In this document: in pieces, positions 36,583-45,547 of the stretch
Position numbering within the stretch: the first letter of the stretch is position 1
Layout: each line of letters starts with the position of its first letter
NCBI GenBank assembly: GCA_965279205.1
Contig: OZ257144.1
Location: 124,001 to 188,000 of the forward strand
From: UBA7672 sp965279205
Lineage (GTDB): Bacteria; Pseudomonadota; Alphaproteobacteria; Caulobacterales; Hyphomonadaceae
DNA: 64,000 nucleotides
Reading direction: 5' to 3'
Notes under the pieces: model-generated
Databases searched by the model: none
What the model was told of the DNA's origin: nothing
What the model saw: the letters and a program-made list of their open reading frames with translations, nothing else
Made by a program: the position numbers and the translations under genes

Positions 36583-37305
36583 ATGGCGCAGCAACCTGAG
36601 TCGCAAGCAAGCAAGCGGCCAACGCTTGGCCGCGAGGGCCTGCAGGCGCTGAACTCCCTGGCCATCTATCTGATCGTGATGATCGGCATCATGTTCGGCG
36701 CAGCGGGAACGTTCGACTGGCTGCGCGGCTGGATGTTCTTCGGCTGGTATTTCGTGATCACCATCGCCGCCTGCATCTGGCTGTGGGCGACCAATCCGGA
36801 AATCTTCGCGGCGCGATCGAAATTTCAGAAAGGCACCAAGTCGTGGGACGTGGTGCTGACGGCCATGATCATCCTGTGCTTCGGCGCGCTTATCCTCGTT
36901 CCCGCGCTTGATGATGGCCGCTTCCACTGGGCGCCGCAGCCCGACTGGGTGCTGATGGTTGGCTATCCGCTGTTCACGGTCGGGTTCGTTGGATTTGCCT
37001 GGGCGCAGTCGGTGAACCGCAATTTCGAGGCAACGGTGCGCATCCAGACGGATCGCGGGCACCAGGTCATCTCGACGGGGCCTTATGCCGTGGTGCGCCA
37101 TCCCGGTTACGCCTTCGGGATTCTGATGGTGACCGGCATGCCGCTGGCGATGGGCTCGCTCTACGGACTCATTCCGGCAGGCATCGGTGTCCTCCTTGTT
37201 CTTGTTCGCACGCTGGGCGAGGATGCGACGCTGAAGGCGGAGCTGCCGGGCTACAAGGAGTATGCTGCGCGCGTGAAGCAGCGCTGGATCCCGTTCGTCT
37301 GGTAA
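36583..37305 (+). CDS. Isoprenylcysteine methyltransferase-family membrane protein
   Basis: A 240-residue membrane protein with five or six hydrophobic segments and the family core VISTGPYAVVRHPGYAFGILMVTGMPLAMGS near residue 165, then GYKEYAARVKQRWIPFVW. The RHPGY block and the closing LPGYKEY pattern match the ICMT/PEMT-like group of SAM-dependent methyltransferases; the true substrate is unknown. Alternative starts lie 15 and 45 bases upstream. Confidence 0.82.
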   Translation: MAQQPESQASKRPTLGREGLQALNSLAIYLIVMIGIMFGAAGTFDWLRGWMFFGWYFVITIAACIWLWATNPEIFAARSKFQKGTKSWDVVLTAMIILCFGALILVPALDDGRFHWAPQPDWVLMVGYPLFTVGFVGFAWAQSVNRNFEATVRIQTDRGHQVISTGPYAVVRHPGYAFGILMVTGMPLAMGSLYGLIPAGIGVLLVLVRTLGEDATLKAELPGYKEYAARVKQRWIPFVW

Positions 37306-37312
37306 GACGGCC

Positions 37313-37930
37313 TCAGGCCTTGTCCTTCGCCTTCGCAAAACTGAAGTCGCTCTGAAGCGCGAGGATCGCCTTGGTCGCCAGCGTACGGCCATCGAGCGGC
37401 TTGCGCAGCAGGCCCGCGAGTTCGAGCATGATCGGGCCGTGCATCGCCGCCCAGTAGATGTGTCCGATCGTTTCCACATCGCCCTTGATCAGGCCGCGGG
37501 TCTTCATGTGTTTCCAGCCGGCCGTCATTGTCGCCTTGGCGCGGTCCATCGCCTTGAGCAGGTCGGGATAGTGTTCGACGGTAGGCTGGTTGGTGTCGAA
37601 CATCATGCGGTAGGCGGCGCGGTTGTTGAGCGCGAAATCGATATAGGCGCCGCCAGGCTGCGAGGGGACTTTCTTCCCGTCCCTCATGCGCTCGAACGCA
37701 TCCTCCATCGCCTGGGCGAAGCGGTTGAAGGCGCGAGCGCGGACAGCGGCGAGGATGGCGTCCTTGTCCTTGAAATAGCGGTAGGGCGTCATTGGCGAGA
37801 CACCCATGGCATCGGCAAGGTCGCGCATCGTCACGGCGTCAGGGCCATGGGCGGCGAAATTCTCTTCCGCGATGTCGCACAGCTTCTCGCGGAAGGCCTC
37901 GATATCGGCCGCTGACAGGACCTTGGGCAC
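37313..37930 (-). CDS. TetR-family repressor
   Basis: A 205-residue regulator with the helix-turn-helix TMRDLADAMGVSPMTPYRYFKDKDAI near residue 45 and a ligand-binding C-terminal domain. The GTG start has AGGAGA nine bases upstream; a GTG twelve codons earlier lacks a ribosome site. It is divergent from the carotenoid oxygenase gene, with a palindrome between, so it likely represses both. Confidence 0.9.
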   Translation of the reverse strand: MPKVLSAADIEAFREKLCDIAEENFAAHGPDAVTMRDLADAMGVSPMTPYRYFKDKDAILAAVRARAFNRFAQAMEDAFERMRDGKKVPSQPGGAYIDFALNNRAAYRMMFDTNQPTVEHYPDLLKAMDRAKATMTAGWKHMKTRGLIKGDVETIGHIYWAAMHGPIMLELAGLLRKPLDGRTLATKAILALQSDFSFAKAKDKA

Positions 37931-37968
37931 GCGCCTGATTCTCCTCGACAAAAATCTGCTTGCCACAC

Positions 37969-37988
37969 TTTATGATTTACGTCATAAA
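37969..37988. promoter_or_regulatory. Probable TetR operator
   Basis: TTTATGATTTACGTCATAAA has seven-base inverted arms around six bases. It lies 39 bases upstream of the TetR GTG and 31 bases upstream of the carotenoid oxygenase ATG, in the divergent promoter. Confidence 0.7.
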
Positions 37989-38018
37989 TTTACAACGTAA
38001 GAAAACAGGGAGCGACTT

Positions 38019-39416
38019 ATGGCCGCCGACACCCAGCAGACGATTCACCCCCACCTCTCCGGAAACCTTGCGCCCGTGCGCAGCGAGGACGATTTCGACC
38101 TGAAGGTTGAGGGCCGGATTCCGGACGCCATGCGCGGGGCGTTCTATCGCACCGGGCCGAACCCGCAGTTCGACCCGCGGGGCGGCCAGTACCACGCCTT
38201 TGCCGGCGACGGCATGATCCACGGCTTCTATCTCGATCCGGAAAGCAACAAGGCGCACTACCGCAATCGCTGGGTGCGAACGCCGAAATGGCAGGCAGAG
38301 AACAAGGCGGGGCACGCCCTATTCGGCGCGTTCGGCGCGCCGTCCGATCCGTCGGTCGCCAACGTTCCGCCGGGCACGGCCAACACCAACATCGTCTACC
38401 ACGGCGGCAAGCTGATGGCGCTGCAGGAAGCCAGCGAGCCGTTCGAGCTGGACCCGATCGGCCTCGAGCAAGGCGGCTTCATGAAGACCGGTGGGCGCTT
38501 CACCGCGCACCCGAAGGTTGATCCCGAGACAGGCGAGCTGGTGTGGTTTGCCTATTCGGCAGGGCCGCAGCCGATGAACAACATGATCGACTATGGCGTC
38601 ACCGACGCGACCGGCAAGGTTCTGCGCCGCGACAAGTTCGCCGCGCCGTACTGCTCGATGATCCACGACTTCATGGTGACGAAGAACTACGTGATGTTCC
38701 CCGTGCTGCCGCTGACTGGCGACATCCAGCGCGCCATGAAAGGCGGGCCGATCTTCGCATGGGAACCGGGCAAGGGCGCGTTCCTTGGCGTGATGAAGCG
38801 CAACGCCTCGGTCGACACGATCCGCTGGTTCGAGATGGATCCGAACTATGTCTTCCACCCGATGAATGCGTGGGAAGACGGGACCAAGATCCATTGCGAA
38901 CTGGCCGAATATCCGACCGCGCCGCTGTTCCCGAATGCGGACGGCAGCAAGGGCGAGAATTCGGAAGCCAGGCTCACGCGCTGGACGATCGATCTAGCGG
39001 ATACGACGAACCGTGTGAGGCGCGAGCAGATCGACGACCTCTATGCGGAATTCCCGCGACTCGACGAACGCTTTACCGGCCTGCCCTATCGCCATGGCTG
39101 GTATGCGGCGAACGTCGGCAACAAGAACATGCTGGTGTTCAACAGCGTAGCGCACATCGATCTCAAGACCGGAAAGCGGCAGGAGATGGTGCTGCCGGCG
39201 GGCGACTCGGTGGGCGAGCCGATCTTCGTTCCGCGCTCGAAGGATGCCCCCGAAGGCGATGGCTATGTCATCGCGCTGGTGCATCGCGAGGCGACCAATC
39301 ACTCCGAACTTCTCATTCTCAACGCGCAGGATATCGCCGGAAAGCCGGAAGCGGTTCTGAAAGTCCCGCGCCGCGTGCCCCAGGGCTTCCACGGCAACTG
39401 GGTGCCGGGAATCTAG
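38019..39416 (+). CDS. Carotenoid / stilbene cleavage oxygenase family
   Basis: A 465-residue non-haem iron dioxygenase. The four family histidines that bind Fe(II) are visible near residues 164 (FTAHPKVD), 216 (SMIHDFMV), 280 (VFHPMNAW) and 458 (GFHGNW). The opening FYRTGPNPQF is also typical. Family members cut conjugated double bonds in carotenoids or stilbenoids such as resveratrol or lignostilbenes. No carotenoid genes are nearby, and a TetR repressor faces it, so a catabolic role on an imported aromatic is plausible. Confidence 0.93.
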   Translation: MAADTQQTIHPHLSGNLAPVRSEDDFDLKVEGRIPDAMRGAFYRTGPNPQFDPRGGQYHAFAGDGMIHGFYLDPESNKAHYRNRWVRTPKWQAENKAGHALFGAFGAPSDPSVANVPPGTANTNIVYHGGKLMALQEASEPFELDPIGLEQGGFMKTGGRFTAHPKVDPETGELVWFAYSAGPQPMNNMIDYGVTDATGKVLRRDKFAAPYCSMIHDFMVTKNYVMFPVLPLTGDIQRAMKGGPIFAWEPGKGAFLGVMKRNASVDTIRWFEMDPNYVFHPMNAWEDGTKIHCELAEYPTAPLFPNADGSKGENSEARLTRWTIDLADTTNRVRREQIDDLYAEFPRLDERFTGLPYRHGWYAANVGNKNMLVFNSVAHIDLKTGKRQEMVLPAGDSVGEPIFVPRSKDAPEGDGYVIALVHREATNHSELLILNAQDIAGKPEAVLKVPRRVPQGFHGNWVPGI

Positions 39417-39465
39417 GACGACCTCCTCCCCCGAGACGCCAACGAGGCGCCAGCAATGCGCAGAG

Positions 39466-39507
39466 CCGCGACCCCGCAGACCATGCATCTGCGGGGCGCG
39501 GTTTTTT
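39466..39507 (+). terminator. Rho-independent terminator of the carotenoid oxygenase gene
   Basis: A GC-rich stem (CCGCG, ACCCCGCAGA pairing with TCTGCGGGG, CGCGG; one unpaired A) with a seven-base loop, followed by six Ts. A textbook terminator 49 bases past the stop. Confidence 0.92.
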
Positions 39508-39519
39508 CCGGGTGAGGAT

Positions 39520-39846
39520 TCAGATTGTTCCGGCCTTGCGGTGCGATCCAAGCGACCACGCCTTTTCGTGCGCCATGTAGGCGACGGTTTGCACCATGGG
39601 TTCGATGACGCCAACGCCGAGAGCGATGCGCCAGTCGCGCGTGAGCGCGTAGGCGACAGTGATCGCAACCGACAGGTGCATTGCCGAATAGGTCAGCGGC
39701 TTGAAGGCGGTCGGACGCAAGCGGGACAGCCAGCGCCGGGCGGCGCCGCCAGAGGACGAGACCCTGTCTTGCACATCGGGGTCTGACCCGTTGGACGGGC
39801 TGAGCCCGGCGCTGGAAGAGTGTTCGGAAGCTGGTTTGGCGCACAT
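39520..39846 (-). CDS. DUF2061 membrane protein
   Basis: A 108-residue protein with a polar, low-complexity first 40 residues and then the DUF2061 core: FKPLTYSAMHLSVAITVAYALT, a second hydrophobic segment IALGVGVIEPMVQTVAYMAHEKAW, and a His-rich end. Function unknown. The assigned start may be too far upstream, because the family core begins near residue 47. Confidence 0.8.
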   Translation of the reverse strand: MCAKPASEHSSSAGLSPSNGSDPDVQDRVSSSGGAARRWLSRLRPTAFKPLTYSAMHLSVAITVAYALTRDWRIALGVGVIEPMVQTVAYMAHEKAWSLGSHRKAGTI

Positions 39847-39870
39847 GCGGGCTGATTCCGTCGATCCGCC

Positions 39871-39935
39871 GCATATATATGCAAGTTAGAAGCGTTTCAA
39901 TATTAGATGTGCTGCCTCAGCTTTATCGAGATAAA
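39871..39935. promoter_or_regulatory. Palindromes in the divergent gap before the MBOAT gene
   Basis: An AT-rich patch holds the perfect palindrome GCATATATATGC and, 40 bases on, TTTATCGAGATAAA (six-base arms). It lies between the DUF2061 gene and the MBOAT gene. Both fit operator or promoter positions; neither matches a known factor by eye. Confidence 0.4.
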
Positions 39936-40094
39936 ACAGGGACTTGATACTTCCTCGGCGCGGCGTCGCTGGACGTGCGGAACGAACATTTAGGTCGTTG
40001 CCCGGCACATCCGTTGCAGACCTGAGGGTGCAATGCCTGGACGCTGCTGTCCGGGTACGCCTGCCGTGCAAGCAGGCGAGATACGGGCTCCGGA

Positions 40095-41552
40095 ATGCTG
40101 TTTCACACGGACCTTTTCATCTTCGGCTTCCTGCCGCTGACGCTGCTGGCGTTCTTCGTCGCGGCGAGGGTGAACCGGCGTCTGCCAGTGTTCGTGCTGA
40201 TCGCGGCGTCGCTGGTGTTCTACGCCTACTGGATGCCCGAGGTGACGCTGCTGCTCCTCGGCTCGATCGTGTTCAACTATCTCGCGGGTCTCTACCTGCA
40301 GGGCGACAAGCCGAAGGCGCAGCGCCGGCTCGCGATCATCGCGGCGATCACGGTCGACCTCGGCCTGCTCGGCTATTTCAAATACGCCAACTTCTTCACC
40401 GGCACGCTGCACGCGCTGACCGGGATCGGCGGGCCGATGGATGTGATCCTGCCCATCGGCATCTCGTTCTACACCTTCACGCAAATCGCCTACCTGGTCG
40501 ACAGCTACAAGGGCGAGGTGAAGGAGCGCTCGTTCTCGAGCTATGTGCTGTTTGTGACTTTCTTCCCGCACCTGATTGCGGGTCCGGTGCTGCATCACAA
40601 GGAGATGATGCCACAGTTCGCGAACCCGGAGACCTTCCGGTTCAACTGGCTGCGCACCACGCTGGGCGTGCTGCTGTTCGCGATCGGTCTGTGGAAGAAG
40701 GTGGTGTTCGCCGACACGGTGGCGCCATGGGCGAACGAAGCGTTCAATGCAGCTGACGCTGGCAGCGTACCTGAACTCTTCACGGCATGGGGCGGCGCCC
40801 TCGCCTACACGATCCAGATCTATTTCGACTTCTCGGGCTATTCCGACATGGCGGTGGGGCTGGGATTGATGTTCGGCATTATCCTGCCGATCAACTTCGA
40901 CTCGCCCTATCGGTCATTTTCGATCGTCGAATTCTGGCGGCGCTGGCACATGACGCTGTCGCGCTTCCTGCGCGACTATCTCTACATTCCCCTGGGAGGA
41001 AACCGGCATGGCGAGGTGGCGCGCTATCGCAACCTGTTCCTGACCATGCTGCTGGGCGGGCTGTGGCACGGGGCGAGCTGGCTGTTCGTCGTCTGGGGCG
41101 CGCTGCATGGCGTCTACCTGGTCATTGCGCACCTCTGGAGCCAGGCCGGGCTGAAGCTGCAGAGCTTCGTTGGCAAGATGGCGGCGCCGTTTGCGGGCTG
41201 GGCCATCACGATGCTCGCTGTGATCGTCGCCTGGGTGTTCTTCCGATCGACCACGATCAACGGCGCAGCCGACATGCTGGGCGGCATGGCGGGAATGAAT
41301 GGCGCGAACTTGAATGTGCTCAACGGCTTCCTCGCCGATCCGCGCCTGTGGGGCACGGGATCGCCAATCGTCGCCGCGCTTGCGGCAGTGCTGCTGCCCA
41401 ACTCGATGTGGATCGTGGCGCGCGCAGAAAAACTTCTAACGGAAAATCGCAGGCTGGCGATCGGCGGAGCAGGCGTGCTCGCGGGCGCGGCCGGATTTGT
41501 CGGACTCATCTTTATCGGAGCGCACAATGAGTTCCTCTACTTCCAGTTCTAG
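40095..41552 (+). CDS. MBOAT-family O-acyltransferase (AlgI-like)
   Basis: A 485-residue membrane-bound O-acyltransferase with about 11 hydrophobic segments. Typical AlgI-like blocks are PIGISFYTFTQIAYLVD, FFPHLIAGPVLH and FWRRWHMTLSRFLRDYLYIPLGGN (cited only to place the region near residue 285), and the catalytic-histidine block LLGGLWHGASW. AlgI-type proteins pass acyl groups across the membrane to a periplasmic partner. The next gene overlaps it by 26 bases and encodes an SGNH-like protein, the expected partner. Confidence 0.93.
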   Translation: MLFHTDLFIFGFLPLTLLAFFVAARVNRRLPVFVLIAASLVFYAYWMPEVTLLLLGSIVFNYLAGLYLQGDKPKAQRRLAIIAAITVDLGLLGYFKYANFFTGTLHALTGIGGPMDVILPIGISFYTFTQIAYLVDSYKGEVKERSFSSYVLFVTFFPHLIAGPVLHHKEMMPQFANPETFRFNWLRTTLGVLLFAIGLWKKVVFADTVAPWANEAFNAADAGSVPELFTAWGGALAYTIQIYFDFSGYSDMAVGLGLMFGIILPINFDSPYRSFSIVEFWRRWHMTLSRFLRDYLYIPLGGNRHGEVARYRNLFLTMLLGGLWHGASWLFVVWGALHGVYLVIAHLWSQAGLKLQSFVGKMAAPFAGWAITMLAVIVAWVFFRSTTINGAADMLGGMAGMNGANLNVLNGFLADPRLWGTGSPIVAALAAVLLPNSMWIVARAEKLLTENRRLAIGGAGVLAGAAGFVGLIFIGAHNEFLYFQF

Positions 41553-42636
41553 GGCTGGCGGCCCTGAAACTGAAGGCCGCGAGGCTCTGGGCGCTGACCC
41601 GGAGAAGCGCGGCGCGAAGGGCGCACGGCTGTTCCTCGCCGCCATGGCAGGCGGCGTTGTGCTGTCGGCTGCGATCGCGTCAGCTGCGCCTGAAAGCTGG
41701 ATCCATACCGGACCTGAATACGGCATGGCGGAAGCGTTCGAGGATCACGTCGAGCGTGTGTGCGCCGAGGAGGCCAAGCCTGAGATGCTGATCATCGGAG
41801 ATTCGCGCGCGGTTGCAGGCGTGGCTGTGAACGAGATCCGTGAGGCGGGCATAACCGCCGAAAAATTTGCGCTGGGCGGATCGGGCATCTTTGCCGGCTG
41901 GGCGGTGCTCGACCGGCTCATCGATTGTGGCGTCAGGCCAACGACGGTCGTGATGGCGTTCGGCACGGTCCACATGATCGAGACCGGCGCGATCATGGAC
42001 CGCACCGCCAATTATGACCTGCTGAAAGGCCCGCGCGCCGGGTATGCCTATGCAATGGCGAGCGAGTGGGAACAGCGGATCGAACGCAAGCTGACGTTCA
42101 AAGCCGTGTCCATGCTTGGAAACGAACTGACCGTGGTGGATCTTGCGCTGCTGCGCCCCGCCCTGCGCAATGTGCTGGAAAAGCCGCCACTGTCGCTGGC
42201 GAACCATGACAGCAATGAAAGCGAGCGTGCGAGCTTTCTCGCCAGCAATGGCGACCGTTTCTATGGCCAGGGCGAAAAGACGCCGGGCCTTCCGGACGAG
42301 GTCGAATTCGGCGAGCGGACCTGGATTCCTCCGATCAACTACCGTGCTAGCGAAGCGATCGCGCAGCTGGGCAAGGACCACGGGTTCAACGTGCTGTTCT
42401 ACACCCTGCCGGTGAGCGAGCTGGCCAGGGCCGGTCTGCCCTCGTCGATCTTCGCGACGGCAGAGAAATTCCACGGTGATCTTGCTGGCATGGGCGTCAC
42501 GCCCATCAACGACATCTGGGTGTTGCCCGACACTGATTTCGGCGATCCGAGCCATGTGAATGCGCGCGGACGCGCGATCGTCACCACAGACTTCCTTGCG
42601 CGATATGCCGCCAATACGCCGGCAAAGGCGCCCTAG
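41527..42636 (+). CDS. SGNH-like periplasmic partner of the MBOAT
   Basis: A 369-residue protein with one N-terminal membrane segment (near 30-55) and a large periplasmic domain. The SGNH-type nucleophile block is MLIIGDSRAVAGV and the Asp-His block is DPSHVNARG, in the positions expected for an AlgJ/AlgX or PatB-like O-acetyltransferase. The ATG with GGAG upstream was preferred to a TTG ten codons earlier. The polymer that is acylated is not evident from the window. Confidence 0.83.
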   Translation: MSSSTSSSRAGGPETEGREALGADPEKRGAKGARLFLAAMAGGVVLSAAIASAAPESWIHTGPEYGMAEAFEDHVERVCAEEAKPEMLIIGDSRAVAGVAVNEIREAGITAEKFALGGSGIFAGWAVLDRLIDCGVRPTTVVMAFGTVHMIETGAIMDRTANYDLLKGPRAGYAYAMASEWEQRIERKLTFKAVSMLGNELTVVDLALLRPALRNVLEKPPLSLANHDSNESERASFLASNGDRFYGQGEKTPGLPDEVEFGERTWIPPINYRASEAIAQLGKDHGFNVLFYTLPVSELARAGLPSSIFATAEKFHGDLAGMGVTPINDIWVLPDTDFGDPSHVNARGRAIVTTDFLARYAANTPAKAP

Positions 42637-43379
42637 CCAGAAACTGGCTTCGCGCCGGCAAGACGGACGACGCGATATCCCTCGCGACCGAGAAATTCGA
42701 TCAAAGCCGGCAACAACACCACCGTGCTCGCCTGCGTGTCGTGCATCAGGATGATGCCGCGACCCTTTTCAGTGAGTTCTGCCTTGATGCGAGCGAGTGT
42801 TGCTTCCGGCGGATCTCCTGCCCAATCCCGCGGATCAATGTCGGCGCTGACGGCTGAAAAGCCGTGCTTCTTCAGCCAGGCCAGAAGCTCCGGCGAGGAA
42901 TGCAGCTGCGGGAAACGAAACAGCCTCGATTCTGCGCCGGCTGCGATCAGCGGAATGAACCCGTCCGAGATGTCTTGCGTCGCCTGCTTCAGGGGCATGT
43001 CGGATAGCGAGCCATGATGCTCGGTGTGTCCGCCAACGGCGTGGCCTTCCGCCAGTACACGCCGGACAAGCTCCGGATGATTGCGCGCCGCGGAGCCGAG
43101 CACGAAGAACGTTGCCGGCAGGCAGTTCGCCTTGAGCAGGTCGAGGATCAGCGGCGTGGTAGTGGCGTCGGGGCCATCGTCGAAGGTCAGCACGACTTCA
43201 TGATCGCCAAGCGGCAGCTGCGTGAAACCCGGCGTCAGCTCGCCGACACTCTGGCCTGGAACAAGCGTGATCGTTCGAGGCGGCGACGAAGCCTTGCAAC
43301 TCTGGGCCGAAGCGTGCGGCGCGATCAGCGTCGCGAACGCCGCCGCCAGTGCCGTTGCAAATGCCCCTGCCCTGAACAT
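42633..43379 (-). CDS. Polysaccharide deacetylase family (NodB-like)
   Basis: A 248-residue secreted carbohydrate esterase family 4 protein. Signal peptide (ends ASA), NodB motif 1 TFDDGPD with the two metal-site Asp residues, motif 2 HTEHHGSL, and LMHDT near the end. It removes N-acetyl groups from a glycan, peptidoglycan or exopolymer. The stop overlaps the stop of the convergent SGNH gene by four bases. Confidence 0.9.
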   Translation of the reverse strand: MFRAGAFATALAAAFATLIAPHASAQSCKASSPPRTITLVPGQSVGELTPGFTQLPLGDHEVVLTFDDGPDATTTPLILDLLKANCLPATFFVLGSAARNHPELVRRVLAEGHAVGGHTEHHGSLSDMPLKQATQDISDGFIPLIAAGAESRLFRFPQLHSSPELLAWLKKHGFSAVSADIDPRDWAGDPPEATLARIKAELTEKGRGIILMHDTQASTVVLLPALIEFLGREGYRVVRLAGAKPVSG

Positions 43380-43504
43380 GATGTGTCCCGGCCGGTTCTC
43401 GGACCGGCGCCGTCGCTGCACGGTGTATGAGCCACGCACCAGAACCTACGGCAATCCCCAATGGGCGAGCCAGGCCGACAACTGCGATCGACGTGGAACA
43501 GATA

Positions 43505-44326
43505 TCAGGCGGTCACGCCGCCAAGACCGCCATTGAGGCGGATCAGGTAACGCTCCAGCAATCGGTCGACATGAGCGTCGCTCTTGAGCTGGGAAACATT
43601 GAGGCGCGAGGAGATCGCCTTTTCCTGCGCCACGATGGACTGCAGCGCGATCTGCCTGGAGATGCCGAGTGCGGTGGTGACCACGTCCCGGCCGAGGGGC
43701 GAGCCGAGGATCTTGAGCGGCGTGTCGAGATTCTTGGCGATCTTCTTGAACATCACAGCCTGGCCAAGGCCGGGCATCTGCTTGTCGAGATTGTCGAGCC
43801 GTTTTTCGGCGACGTAATTGCCCTTGATCGTCTTGATCTCGTCGGCGGTCCCGAGGACGTTGAGACCGAAGAGGTGGAAGTTGTAGGTCTTGGCCGCTTC
43901 GTACCAGCCTGAGTTGACGCCGGACAGCTTGTTGGCAAGGCCGGCAGGGTCGGCAGGGTCAGATGCCAGCGCCCGCTTGGCGAGGACGACCGCATCGACC
44001 TGATCGCCAAGACCGTTGGCTTTCAGGAACACCTTGCGGGCGACCGGATCGTCGAGCAGTTCCTGGATCGACTTGGCGCTCTTGAGGACTTTCTCGTAGC
44101 GCGCGAGGTCCTTCACGACCTGCGGGTCCTTGGCGGCGGCCTCCAGCTGTTTCTTCTCGTTGGTCTCGGCCTTGGCGAGGGCGTCTTTCGCAGCGCCCGG
44201 GCTGACGGCGGCGGTAGTCACGCCTGAGCCCGAATTCCGCGCGAGGATGCTGAAGTCGAAGCCTCCCGAGGAGGATCCGTTCATCAGCTGGAACAGAGCC
44301 GAGTTGAGGTTGGAGATAGACGACAT
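43505..44326 (-). CDS. DUF1217 protein, flagellum-associated family
   Basis: A 273-residue soluble protein of the DUF1217 type, found in alphaproteobacterial flagellar clusters. It is mainly helical, with a Gly/Ser-rich start and a repetitive DDPVARKVFLKANGLGDQVD-like block near residue 95. Here it stands alone, far from other flagellar genes. A perfect CtrA box lies 25 bases before the ATG, which fits the CtrA control of flagellar genes in Caulobacterales. Confidence 0.82.
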   Translation of the reverse strand: MSSISNLNSALFQLMNGSSSGGFDFSILARNSGSGVTTAAVSPGAAKDALAKAETNEKKQLEAAAKDPQVVKDLARYEKVLKSAKSIQELLDDPVARKVFLKANGLGDQVDAVVLAKRALASDPADPAGLANKLSGVNSGWYEAAKTYNFHLFGLNVLGTADEIKTIKGNYVAEKRLDNLDKQMPGLGQAVMFKKIAKNLDTPLKILGSPLGRDVVTTALGISRQIALQSIVAQEKAISSRLNVSQLKSDAHVDRLLERYLIRLNGGLGGVTA

Positions 44327-44350
44327 CTCCCCCAACCTGCCCGGGCGTGA

Positions 44351-44365
44351 TTAACTGGCTCTTAA
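44351..44365. promoter_or_regulatory. CtrA-binding site
   Basis: TTAACTGGCTCTTAA is an exact TTAA-N7-TTAA match to the cell-cycle regulator CtrA, followed by the preferred C. It sits immediately upstream of the DUF1217 gene, in the position from which CtrA activates or represses. Confidence 0.82.
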
Positions 44366-44525
44366 CCCGGTCGTCGCGTTTTTGCCCCGGCAGCCGCCTG
44401 TGGTCAGATAACACCGTAACCGCAAGATTTTTGCGCGGGCGGGAACGCGGTTGCAGATCGTCCGTTGGTTTGCGGACGTCGGCGCTGGGCCGAGGGATGG
44501 TGGGTCTTGCCGGAAGGGCTGAAGC

Positions 44526-44819
44526 ATGTGGCCGTTTGAATCTCGCCGGAAGAAGGCAGTTGTTGTCTTCCACATCGACCATAACGGGCTTGCCAAGGGC
44601 GCCTATTTCCGCGGCGAGGCAGACGTTCTGATCATCGACGAGCGCGATCCGAAGAACCGGGTCTATCGGATGGGTTCCGAAACCCCGGATGACGAACTGC
44701 GCCGCAAGATCGGCAAGCACCCGCTGGGCCGCATCCTTGACCAGGTACAGGATGATTCCCGGCAGTCCTCGCCAGTGCTGAACCTGCACTGGCGGACAGA
44801 CCCGGCGAACGCCGGCTGA
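44526..44819 (+). CDS. Small hypothetical protein (97 aa)
   Basis: A 97-residue soluble protein starting MWPFESRRKKAVVVFHIDHNGL, with mixed charge and a hydrophilic tail. A GGAAGGG site precedes the ATG. I recognise no family. Codon use matches neighbouring genes, and no overlapping gene competes. It sits between the DUF1217 and alkB genes. Confidence 0.65.
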   Translation: MWPFESRRKKAVVVFHIDHNGLAKGAYFRGEADVLIIDERDPKNRVYRMGSETPDDELRRKIGKHPLGRILDQVQDDSRQSSPVLNLHWRTDPANAG

Positions 44820-44881
44820 TCCTATCGGCCAACCCATGATAATTCGAGCGCCCTGGATCGATGGTTCGGGGCGCTCTGCAT

Positions 44882-45484
44882 TCAGGGCGCGGTTACGCGC
44901 CGCAGGGTGAGATTGATGCGCCCTCCCCCGGGAACCAGCGTGGAACTCTCCGGATAGATGCGGTCGACTCCATGATAGGCGCGGCGGGACTGTCCGCCGA
45001 GGACAACGACATCACCTGAAGCAAGCCGCATGGAACTGGTCGGGGCGGAGCGCTCGAGCCCACCGAGACGGAACACGGCGCGGGAACCGAGCGAGACCGA
45101 GACGACGGGCGCATCCTTCGCGGTCTCGTCGGCATCGATATGCAGACCGAGGCGGCTGTCGCCTTCGTACCAGTTGACCAGGCAGGCCTGCGGCGGAGCG
45201 GGATAGTCCGAGACGGCGTTCCAGAGATCAAGGAGCGCTCGCGGGATCGGCGCCCATGGGTCGCCGGTCGCCGGGTGAGTGGGCTGATAGCGATAGCCCT
45301 TGATGTCCGACACCCAGCCGAGCGGACCGAGATTGGTATTGCGCACGGACATGGGCTTGCCGGTGCGAGGCATCGCGCCACGATAGAGCGGGTTGGTTTC
45401 GAGAATGGCGAGGATATCCGCGACCAGCGCCTTCTGGGCTGGCGGCGGAAAATACTCGGGCAGGAAGCGGAAGCCTTCGACCAT
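44882..45484 (-). CDS. alkB: AlkB-type alkylated-DNA dioxygenase
   Basis: A 200-residue Fe(II)/2-oxoglutarate dioxygenase that repairs alkylated bases. The iron triad is visible as LHIDADE (His, Asp) and AYHGVDRI (His), and RINLTLRR supplies the 2-oxoglutarate arginines. NWYEGDSRLGLHID is the family's substrate-lid region. The length fits bacterial AlkB. Whether it repairs DNA or RNA cannot be read from sequence. Confidence 0.93.
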   Translation of the reverse strand: MVEGFRFLPEYFPPPAQKALVADILAILETNPLYRGAMPRTGKPMSVRNTNLGPLGWVSDIKGYRYQPTHPATGDPWAPIPRALLDLWNAVSDYPAPPQACLVNWYEGDSRLGLHIDADETAKDAPVVSVSLGSRAVFRLGGLERSAPTSSMRLASGDVVVLGGQSRRAYHGVDRIYPESSTLVPGGGRINLTLRRVTAP

Positions 45485-45547
45485 GAGTGCAATGTAGGCG
45501 CGCTTGAGCCAGCCGTCGCCGGGAATGCGACATCAACACTTGCGTGG

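Noticed and set aside
43380..43504. tRNA or small gene between the deacetylase and DUF1217 genes
   Set aside because: No cloverleaf arms or frame with a ribosome site; only a short CCGGT/ACCGG hairpin is present.
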